Positions 57,069-64,000 of a stretch of 64,000 nucleotides of DNA are shown in pieces. The notes beneath the pieces were generated by a model that had not been told where the DNA came from, did no database searches, and saw nothing but the letters and a program-made list of their open reading frames with translations. Origin of the DNA: Planctomycetota bacterium. Lineage in GTDB: Bacteria > Planctomycetota > Planctomycetia > Pirellulales > Pirellulaceae. The DNA is taken from assembly GCA_963204915.1 (NCBI GenBank), contig CAUJHS010000022.1:434001-498000 (forward strand), given 5' to 3'. The stretch's first letter is position 1. The number at the start of each line of letters is the position of its first letter. The position numbers and the translations under genes were made by a program.

Positions 57069-60000
57069 ATGGTCTTCGGTGACGCCAATTACGATCGCAT
57101 TAACGATTACGCTTCGGTCAAGATCAGCCTGGCCCGGCCGCACGATATTCGCAGTTGGTCCTTTGGCGAAGTCAAAAAGCCTGAAACGATTAACTACCGC
57201 ACCTACCGTCCGGAAAAAGACGGTTTGTTTTGCGAGCGCATCTTCGGTCCGGAAAAAGACTGGGAATGCGCCTGCGGCAAATACCGCGGCATGAAATACA
57301 AGGGCATGATCTGCGACCGCTGTGGTGTGAAGGTTACGCACTCGCGCGTACGCCGCAAACGCATGGGCCATATCGAGTTGGCCGCGCCGGTTGTGCACAT
57401 TTGGTTCTTCAAGGCGATGCCGAGCCGGCTGGGCAACCTGCTTGACATGCGCACCACCAACTTGGAAAAGGTGATCTACTTCCAAGATTATGTGGTGGTG
57501 GACAAGGGCATTACCGACCTTGAACCCCAGCAACTACTCACCGAAGAGGAATACCGCGCCGCCCGCGAACAATGGGGCGAAGGCTCGTTCCAAGCCGAGA
57601 TGGGCGCCGAAGCAGTGCGCAAACTATTGCAAAGCCTGGATCTGGTGACGCTCTCGCAGTCGTTGCGTCAAGAGTTGACCGAGACTAGCTCTCGGCAAAA
57701 ACGCAAAGACTTGATCAATCGCTTGAAGATCGTCGAGGCGATTCGTGACAGCGACAACAAGCCCGAGTGGATGGTGTTGGATGTGATCCCCGTGATCCCG
57801 CCGGACTTACGTCCTTTGGTCCTGTTGGACTCGGGCAACTTCGCCACGAGCGACTTGAACGATCTCTACCGCCGTATCATCAACCGAAACAACCGTCTGC
57901 GGAAACTGGTCGATCTGAACGCGCCGGAAGTGATCATTCGCAACGAGAAGCGGATGCTCCAACAGTCGGTCGACGCCTTGTTCGACAACAACCGTTGCAA
58001 GCGCCCCGTGCTTGGCAGCAGCAACCGCCCGCTCAAGTCACTTACCGACATGATTAAGGGCAAGCAAGGCCGTTTCCGTGAGAACTTGCTTGGCAAACGC
58101 GTCGACTACTCGGCTCGCAGCGTGATCGTCATTGGTCCGCGGCTACGGCTGCACCAATGCGGGTTGCCAAAGAAGATCGCGTTGGAGTTGTACCAGCCGT
58201 TCATCATTCGGAAGCTCAAGGAGTTGGGCCACGCCGATACGATCAAGAGCGCCAAGAAGATGCTGGAGCGCAAAGATGAGGAAGTCTGGGATATTCTCGA
58301 ATCGGTCATCGAGAACCATCCCGTGCTTCTCAACCGTGCTCCCACGCTCCACCGCATGGGTATTCAAGCGTTTGAGCCAATCCTGGTGGAAGGGAACGCC
58401 ATTCACTTACACCCGCTCGTATGCCGCGGCTTCAACGCCGACTTCGACGGGGACCAAATGGCGGTGCACTTGCCGCTGTCAATCGAGGCGCAAGTCGAGG
58501 CGCACACGTTGATGATGTCGACACACAACATCTTCGCGCCCTCGAACGGCAAGCCCATTATGAGCCCGTCGCAAGACACGGTGATGGGGTGCGCGTACAT
58601 CACGATGATCATTGCCGAACGCAACAAAGGCGAAGGCATGGTTTTCAGCTCGCTCGAAGAAGCCGACTACGCCTTCGCGCAGGGCAAGATCGACCTGCAC
58701 GCGCGCATCAAAGTGCGTCTGCCGGAAAATCGCCGTCTGAAGACTGAAGACGATACGGGAGAATATGGCGCATTAATCGATACCACGTATGGCCGTGTCC
58801 GCTTCAACATGATGCTTCCCGCGGGCATGGACTTTTACAACAAGTCGATCATGTCGGGCGACCTGGCGTTGGTGATCTCCGATTGCTACCAGCGGCTTGG
58901 CCGTCGCGCCACGATTCAACTCTTGGACGACATGAACCAACTGGGTTTCCAAGAGAGTACTCGCAGCGGTCTCTCGTTCGCTACGGACGATTTGATCACG
59001 CCCGCCGCGAAGGTAAAAATCATTGCGGACGCCGAAAAGCAGGTGATGAAATTCCGCAAGCACTACGAGCGTGGCGCCATTACCGACAAAGAGCGTTACA
59101 ACCAGGTGCTCGACGTGTGGACCCACGCTCGCGAAGCAATCACTGGCGAAATGATGACCGCCATGGAAAACGACTACCGCGGCGGCGGCTACGTGAACCC
59201 GGTGTTCCTGATGGCGCAGTCCGGCGCCCGCGGTGGTAAAGAACAGATTCGCCAGCTGGCCGGCATGCGCGGTTTGATGGCCAAGCCGACGGGCGAAATC
59301 ATCGAAACGCCCATTAAGGCGAACTTCCGTGAAGGGCTGAATGTGCTCGAGTATTTCTCCAGCACGCACGGCGCCCGCAAAGGTTTGGCCGATACCGCCC
59401 TCAAGACGGCCGACTCGGGTTACCTCACGCGTAAACTGGCCGACGTGGCGCAAAACGTCGTGGTCACGATGCACGACTGCGGCACCACGCAAGGCATCAC
59501 CAAGGGAGTGGTGTATCGCGGAGAACGGGTCGAGGTGAAGCTGTCAGACGCCATTAAAGGCCGCGTCAGCCGCCAAAGCATTGTGAACCCGGTCACGGAC
59601 GAAGTGATCGTTCGAGAAAACGAACTAATTACGCCCGAGATCGGCCGCAAGATCGAAGCGCTCGGCCTGGAGCGTATTCAGGTGCGCAGCCCGATGACGT
59701 GCGACGCGAGCTTGGGCATTTGCCGCTTGTGCTACGGAATGGACCTTTCGACCGGTTCGCTGGTGGAAGAAGGCATGGCCGTAGGCATCATCGCCGCACA
59801 AAGCATCGGCGAGCCGGGAACCCAATTGACCATGCGTACCTTCCACATCGGTGGAGCCGTGGGTACGGAAGTGGTCGAGCATGAGATCAAATCGAAGTCG
59901 TCGGGCCAAGTTAAGTTCGCCCGCATGAAGTTCGTTCGTAACGAGGAAGGCAACAACGTCGTTCTCAAGCGGAACGGCGAAATTGCGATTCTCGATCCCA

Positions 60001-61406
60001 AGGGTCGCGAACTGGAAAAGTACGAAGTCCCGGCGGGTGCCATCTTGGACGTCGAGGAGAACCAGGAAATCACGGCGGGACAAACCGTGTGCCACTGGGA
60101 TCCGCATAGCATTCCAATTCTGGCGGAAGTTTCGGGTAAGGTGCGTTATGATGACGTGGTCGAAGGCGAAACGATGCGCGAAGAGCGCGACGCCAGCGGC
60201 CACATCCGCCGCACGATCATCGACCATAAAGGCGAGTTGCACCCGCAGATCGTACTTGAAGACGCGGACGGAAAGCCGCTGGACGTGTACTATCTGCCGG
60301 AAAAGGCCAGCCTAGAGGCGGAAGAGGGCAAGCCCATTCACGCCGGCGCCGTGCTGGCCAAAATGCCCCGTGAAGCAACAGGTATTACGGACATCACGGG
60401 CGGTCTACCTCGCGTGACGGAAATTTTTGAAGCTCGGCGTCCCAAGGATCCGGCCGTGATGGCCGAAATTGACGGCTTGGTGGAAATTCTCACTGAGAAG
60501 AAACGCGGCAAGCGGACGATCATCGTTCGCAGCGAAAGCGGTATCGAACGTGAGCATCTGGTACCGCACAACAAGCGGTTCCTCGTCCACTCGGGCGACC
60601 ATGTCAAGGCGGGGCAGGCTCTGGTGGATGGCCCGCTCGTCCCGCACGACATTTTGGACATCTCCGGTGAAGAAGCCGTGCAACAGTACCTGGTGCACGA
60701 AATCCAACAGGTTTACCGTAGTCAGCGCGTCGAGATCAACGATAAGCATATCGAGATCATCATCGCTCGGATGCTGCGGAAAGTCCGCATCGACAGCCCC
60801 GGCGACACCAGCCTGTTGCCCGGCCTCGTGCTGGACAAGTTTGAGTTCCGCCGCGTCAACGATGATCTGGCGAAGTGCTTGAAGATTTCCGACAAAGGCG
60901 ACAGCGGCTTCGAGACCGGCAACATCGTGCCGCGCGAACTGGTAGAGAACGCCAACGCCTCGATCGAGGCGGTGGGCGGCGCACCGGCCAAGGGCGTGCG
61001 TCCCAAACCGTCGTCGGCTCGGACGCAGCTCTTGGGTATTACCAAAGCCGCCGTACAAAGCGCCAGCTTTATCTCGGCGGCCAGTTTCCAAGAGACCACG
61101 AAGGTATTGACCGAGGCCGCCCTGGCCGGAAAGATCGACCACCTGGTAGGACTCAAGGAAAACGTAATTTTGGGTCACTTGATTCCAGCCGGCACGGGTT
61201 TCCGAATGTTCCAGGAGTCGGAAGTCCGCCTGCGGCACGACGCCTTGGAAGCCATGGCAGGCGCCGCGGGTCCATCGCTAGAAACCAGCTTCCCGTTGTT
61301 GGAGAGCGCTGGCGAAGAAGGCAATGGCTCGGAAGCCAAAAAGTCAGCCGAGGAAGGCAAGGCGGCCCTCGACAAGATGTTCGGCTCGAGCGATGCCGGC
61401 GAATAA
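57069..61406 (+). CDS. rpoC: DNA-directed RNA polymerase subunit beta'
   Basis: 1445 residues. The N-terminal zinc ribbon is [19 protein letters not shown] (about 69-88). The catalytic magnesium loop NADFDGDQM has Asp458, Asp460 and Asp462. The second zinc site uses the Cys in HDCGTTQG and those in [14 protein letters not shown]. The bridge helix and trigger loop regions are present ([12 protein letters not shown] and neighbours). The last 50 residues are low complexity. The start ATG at 57069 has GGAG seven bases upstream. It follows rpoB after 179 nt. Confidence 0.98.
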   Translation: MVFGDANYDRINDYASVKISLARPHDIRSWSFGEVKKPETINYRTYRPEKDGLFCERIFGPEKDWECACGKYRGMKYKGMICDRCGVKVTHSRVRRKRMGHIELAAPVVHIWFFKAMPSRLGNLLDMRTTNLEKVIYFQDYVVVDKGITDLEPQQLLTEEEYRAAREQWGEGSFQAEMGAEAVRKLLQSLDLVTLSQSLRQELTETSSRQKRKDLINRLKIVEAIRDSDNKPEWMVLDVIPVIPPDLRPLVLLDSGNFATSDLNDLYRRIINRNNRLRKLVDLNAPEVIIRNEKRMLQQSVDALFDNNRCKRPVLGSSNRPLKSLTDMIKGKQGRFRENLLGKRVDYSARSVIVIGPRLRLHQCGLPKKIALELYQPFIIRKLKELGHADTIKSAKKMLERKDEEVWDILESVIENHPVLLNRAPTLHRMGIQAFEPILVEGNAIHLHPLVCRGFNADFDGDQMAVHLPLSIEAQVEAHTLMMSTHNIFAPSNGKPIMSPSQDTVMGCAYITMIIAERNKGEGMVFSSLEEADYAFAQGKIDLHARIKVRLPENRRLKTEDDTGEYGALIDTTYGRVRFNMMLPAGMDFYNKSIMSGDLALVISDCYQRLGRRATIQLLDDMNQLGFQESTRSGLSFATDDLITPAAKVKIIADAEKQVMKFRKHYERGAITDKERYNQVLDVWTHAREAITGEMMTAMENDYRGGGYVNPVFLMAQSGARGGKEQIRQLAGMRGLMAKPTGEIIETPIKANFREGLNVLEYFSSTHGARKGLADTALKTADSGYLTRKLADVAQNVVVTMHDCGTTQGITKGVVYRGERVEVKLSDAIKGRVSRQSIVNPVTDEVIVRENELITPEIGRKIEALGLERIQVRSPMTCDASLGICRLCYGMDLSTGSLVEEGMAVGIIAAQSIGEPGTQLTMRTFHIGGAVGTEVVEHEIKSKSSGQVKFARMKFVRNEEGNNVVLKRNGEIAILDPKGRELEKYEVPAGAILDVEENQEITAGQTVCHWDPHSIPILAEVSGKVRYDDVVEGETMREERDASGHIRRTIIDHKGELHPQIVLEDADGKPLDVYYLPEKASLEAEEGKPIHAGAVLAKMPREATGITDITGGLPRVTEIFEARRPKDPAVMAEIDGLVEILTEKKRGKRTIIVRSESGIEREHLVPHNKRFLVHSGDHVKAGQALVDGPLVPHDILDISGEEAVQQYLVHEIQQVYRSQRVEINDKHIEIIIARMLRKVRIDSPGDTSLLPGLVLDKFEFRRVNDDLAKCLKISDKGDSGFETGNIVPRELVENANASIEAVGGAPAKGVRPKPSSARTQLLGITKAAVQSASFISAASFQETTKVLTEAALAGKIDHLVGLKENVILGHLIPAGTGFRMFQESEVRLRHDALEAMAGAAGPSLETSFPLLESAGEEGNGSEAKKSAEEGKAALDKMFGSSDAGE

Positions 61407-61523
61407 CACTTCGGCAATAGAGAAATAGCGCCGCCACCCTTTGGGCAGCGCGTTGACCAAGTTTTTCGGCGAACCGCCCAACAATGCACGTTCGGTTGGC
61501 GCGCAAGGCAAAGCCTCCTCGCC

Positions 61524-61551
61524 TTGACAGTTCCTGCAAAAAATGTAATTT
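61524..61551 (+). promoter_or_regulatory. Candidate promoter for the str operon
   Basis: A perfect TTGACA (61524-61529) is followed after 16 nt by TAATTT (61546-61551); TGTAAT at 61544-61549 is an alternative with 14-nt spacing. It lies 60-90 nt before rpsL. Confidence 0.4.
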
Positions 61552-61610
61552 GAGTAGTTTCCAAGAGACGCCAAAAGAGTTACCAAGGATCGTTAGAAAC
61601 GAAGGCGCGA

Positions 61611-61979
61611 ATGCCCACAATTAATCAACTGATTCGCAAACCGCGACGATCACAGCGGAAGTTCAGTAAGTCGCCGGTGTTGGATAAATGCCCCCAACGC
61701 CAGGGGGTGTGCTTGCAGGTGCGCACGATGACGCCCAAGAAGCCCAACTCCGCTTTGCGTAAGATCGCCCGCGTGCGGCTTACCAACGGCAAGGAAGTTA
61801 CGGTGTACATTCCGGGCGAAGGGCACAATCTGCAAGAGCACTCGATCGTACTTGTGCGCGGCGGTCGTGTGCGTGACTTGCCCGGTGTGCGATACCATAT
61901 CATTCGCGGCGCCTTGGACACCCTGGGCGTCGATGGCCGCAAGCAGTCGCGCAGCTTGTACGGCGCCAAAAAGAGCTAG
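61611..61979 (+). CDS. rpsL: 30S ribosomal protein S12
   Basis: 122 residues. It is the near-universal sequence [12 protein letters not shown], with the streptomycin-region motif [13 protein letters not shown] (Lys present, wild-type-like) and the [14 protein letters not shown] region. S12 lies at the decoding centre. It is the first gene of the str segment and is 204 nt after rpoC. Confidence 0.98.
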   Translation: MPTINQLIRKPRRSQRKFSKSPVLDKCPQRQGVCLQVRTMTPKKPNSALRKIARVRLTNGKEVTVYIPGEGHNLQEHSIVLVRGGRVRDLPGVRYHIIRGALDTLGVDGRKQSRSLYGAKKS

Positions 61980-62099
61980 TCATCCATTCGCCACGGAACG
62001 ACCGTTGATTGTTCGCTTCGGGCGCCCTTTGCGAACCGGTTGGTCAATTTCGCCAACCGTAGAACCTTACAATTCACCTGCATTCCAACGCTATTAATC

Positions 62100-62570
62100 A
62101 TGGGCCGCATTACCGCCAGCCGCACGATGCTCAAGCCCGACCCGAAGTTCAATTCGGTTCTGGCTTCCAAGTTTATTAACTGCCTCATGTGGGATGGTAA
62201 GAAGACCACCGCACAGGGCGTTTTTTATGATGCGCTCGACATCATCGCCCAAAAAGTAAAGGATGTCGAACCGATCGAAGTCTTTACCCAGGCGATTAAC
62301 AACGTCAAACCGCACGTGGAGGTGCGCAGCAAGCGCGTGGGCGGCGCCTCGTATCAGGTGCCAATGCAAGTGCGTTCCAACCGGCAACAATCGCTCGCGT
62401 TCCGCTGGATCTTATCTGCGGTGCGAGAAAAGAAGGGACGTCCCACGTCGGAAAAACTCGCGGAAGAATTGATTGCTGCTTTCAATCGAGAAGGCGCGGC
62501 AATGACAAAACGTGAAAACACCCACCGCATGGCGGACGCGAACAAGGCATTTGCCCACTTTGCGTGGTAA
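62100..62570 (+). CDS. rpsG: 30S ribosomal protein S7
   Basis: 156 residues from the ATG at 62100 ([14 protein letters not shown]); the 20 preceding in-frame residues are not conserved. Family features include [30 protein letters not shown] and the C-terminal [19 protein letters not shown]7 organises the 16S 3' major domain. It is 120 nt after rpsL. Confidence 0.97.
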   Translation: MGRITASRTMLKPDPKFNSVLASKFINCLMWDGKKTTAQGVFYDALDIIAQKVKDVEPIEVFTQAINNVKPHVEVRSKRVGGASYQVPMQVRSNRQQSLAFRWILSAVREKKGRPTSEKLAEELIAAFNREGAAMTKRENTHRMADANKAFAHFAW

Positions 62571-62716
62571 TTACCAAAACTCGCTTACGCCGCGGCGGAC
62601 GTTGGTCGTCCGTACGCGGCGTTTGCATGCGCTGAGGAAACTCCGCCGCAGCACCACCCTACCCGGTTTCTGCCAACCGGGAATTCGCTCACTGTCGACA
62701 ACCCTCGCAGACGATT

Positions 62717-64000
62717 ATGCCTCCCCGTAAACTTGAAACCATCCGCAATATTGGCATTATCGCTCATATTGATGCGGGCAAGACCACGCTAACCGAGAAG
62801 ATGCTGTTCTTCAGCGGCGCTAAGCACAGGGCAGGAAAAGTCGACTCGGGCACCACCACGACCGACGCTGACCCCGAAGAGCAGGAACGCGGCATCACCA
62901 TTTACGCAGCTTGCGTCACCTTTCCCTGGCGCGACGTAACGGTCAACCTGCTTGACACGCCCGGCCACGTCGACTTCACCGCAGAAGTGGAGCGTTGCCT
63001 GCGCGTGCTGGATGGGGCTGTGGTCGTATTCAGCGCGCGGGAAGGCGTCGAGGCTCAAAGCGAAACGGTATGGCGGCAAGCAAACCGCTACCATGTGCCG
63101 CGCATTTGCTTCATCAACAAGATGGATCGGGAAGGCGCCGACTTCGACCGTGTGTTTAAGCAAATCGAAAGTCGCCTTCAAGCTCGTCCCGTGGCCGTGC
63201 AAGTGCCCTTGGGAGTGGGACCCGCGCATGCGCCTTCGCCGTTTCGCGGGGTGATCGACCTCATCGAAGAAAAACTGCTGGTGTTCGATCCAGAGACCGA
63301 GGGCAAAACCATTTCCAAGCAGGACATTCCCGCCGAGTACGAGGAACTCGCGCAGCTGTGGCGCAGTGAGATGTTGGAAGTTCTGTACGACTACAGTAAC
63401 GAGATCGTAGAACTCGCCCTCCAGGAAGAACCAGTCCCCGCCGACTTAATCCGCAGAACGCTGCGCGACGCCACGCTGCACCTGCAAATTCAGCCCGTTT
63501 TTTGCGGCACCGCGTTGCACAATATTGGTGTACAGCCGGTGCTCGACGGCGTGCAAGAGTACCTGCCCAGTCCCGCCGAAGTACCTCCCGTGAAGGGTGT
63601 GGTGTTCGACAAAAAGAAACAACCGAAGGATGAAACCCGCAAAGCGGAATTGGACGAACCGTTTTGCGGACTCGTGTTCAAGGTGCTTCCGGCCAAAACA
63701 GGCGACATGCACTGGGTGCGAATCTATTCCGGAGAACTGCATGCCAACAGCCGCATGTACAACCCCCGGCTTGACGTCAAAGAGAACGTTGCCCAACTTT
63801 GGCACATTCACGCTTACGGCGCCGACCGACAAGAAGGACAAGTCAAAGAAGCCACGACGGGAGACATCGTGGGCGTCATCGGCATGCGGCACTCGGTCAC
63901 CGGCGACACGATTTGCGACTCCAAGGCGCCCATTCTGCTCGAGTCGATCCAATTTCCTGAAACCGTCATCTCGATGGCCATCGAGCCGGAAAGCACTGCC
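62717..64000 (+). CDS. fusA: Elongation factor G-type GTPase (3' partial)
   Basis: 428 codons from the ATG at 62717 to the window edge, so only the G domain, domain II and part of domain III are visible. G1 is AHIDAGKTT, switch I ends EEQERGITI, G3 is DTPGHVDF and G4 is NKMD. The segment VERCLRVLDGAV and the switch I stretch GKVDSGTTTTDADPEEQ differ from standard EF-G I and resemble the mitochondrial EF-G2/spdEFG group, which is only a suggestion. EF-G drives translocation, and the second group mainly recycles ribosomes. Gene order (rpsL-rpsG-fusA) supports the str-operon EF-G. Its tuf neighbour is not here. Confidence 0.9.
   Translation, partial: MPPRKLETIRNIGIIAHIDAGKTTLTEKMLFFSGAKHRAGKVDSGTTTTDADPEEQERGITIYAACVTFPWRDVTVNLLDTPGHVDFTAEVERCLRVLDGAVVVFSAREGVEAQSETVWRQANRYHVPRICFINKMDREGADFDRVFKQIESRLQARPVAVQVPLGVGPAHAPSPFRGVIDLIEEKLLVFDPETEGKTISKQDIPAEYEELAQLWRSEMLEVLYDYSNEIVELALQEEPVPADLIRRTLRDATLHLQIQPVFCGTALHNIGVQPVLDGVQEYLPSPAEVPPVKGVVFDKKKQPKDETRKAELDEPFCGLVFKVLPAKTGDMHWVRIYSGELHANSRMYNPRLDVKENVAQLWHIHAYGADRQEGQVKEATTGDIVGVIGMRHSVTGDTICDSKAPILLESIQFPETVISMAIEPESTA

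Overview
The window is bacterial, GC-rich chromosomal DNA, most likely from a planctomycete of the Pirellulales type. The evidence is a protein with a cytochrome-c motif plus DUF1549/DUF1553 domains (34356-37241), a SHD1-domain lipoprotein (24864-26396), a twin-arginine ceramidase-like protein, FHA/GAF/cyclase and hybrid-kinase fusions, an EF-Tu with a divergent switch I, and loosely spaced ribosomal genes. No rRNA, insertion sequence, phage gene or CRISPR array was seen. Both ends cut genes: a sensor kinase at the left and an EF-G gene at the right.

Layout. 1-4156: C-terminal part of a large TPR-GAF-hybrid histidine kinase. 4352-8586: a secreted GH5-like glycosidase, a DUF2817 (M14-like) protein, a low-molecular-weight phosphatase-like protein and a ceramidase-like protein. 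8661-11018: a soluble FHA-GAF-adenylate/guanylate cyclase. 11098-20796 is on the minus strand: an NtrB-like kinase, a sigma-54 response regulator, MutL, a 1364-residue AsmA/TamB-like secreted repeat protein and a polysaccharide-export lipoprotein. 21175-26872: an unrecognised 1156-residue protein, a Ser-rich SHD1 lipoprotein and a lipoyl-like domain lacking its lysine. 27020-31159 (minus): a secreted beta-helix protein and a prolyl oligopeptidase. 31902-34255: egtB-egtD for ergothioneine. 34356-37241: the planctomycete cytochrome/DUF1553 protein.

37463-42127 is a compact sulfide-detoxification operon: a CstB-like persulfide dioxygenase/rhodanese, a TauE/SafE exporter, a secreted DsrE-like protein, an unknown secreted protein and a sulfide:quinone oxidoreductase. 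A possible operator of direct repeats lies upstream.

43794-64000 is the transcription/translation core. It starts with an unusual sigma-70 factor: several N-terminal helix-turn-helix segments, regions 2 and 4, almost no region 3, and a leader with a promoter and an intrinsic-terminator-like hairpin. Then come tRNA-Thr(UGU), Tyr(GUA), Gly(UCC), Thr(GGU), tuf, tRNA-Trp, secE, nusG, rplK, rplA, rplJ, rplL, rpoB, rpoC, rpsL, rpsG and fusA. The tRNA-tuf order is the same as Escherichia coli thrU-tyrU-glyT-thrT-tufB. Almost all gene gaps here are about 100-200 nt (718 nt before rpoB) and several hold perfect hairpins, so segment-by-segment regulation is plausible.

The best candidates for something under-described are the sigma factor with its leader, the EF-Tu switch I change, the sulfide operon with its unknown secreted member, the exact 214-residue repeats in the AsmA-like protein, the lysine-less lipoyl protein and the 1156-residue orphan. 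Nothing here proves a wholly new system.
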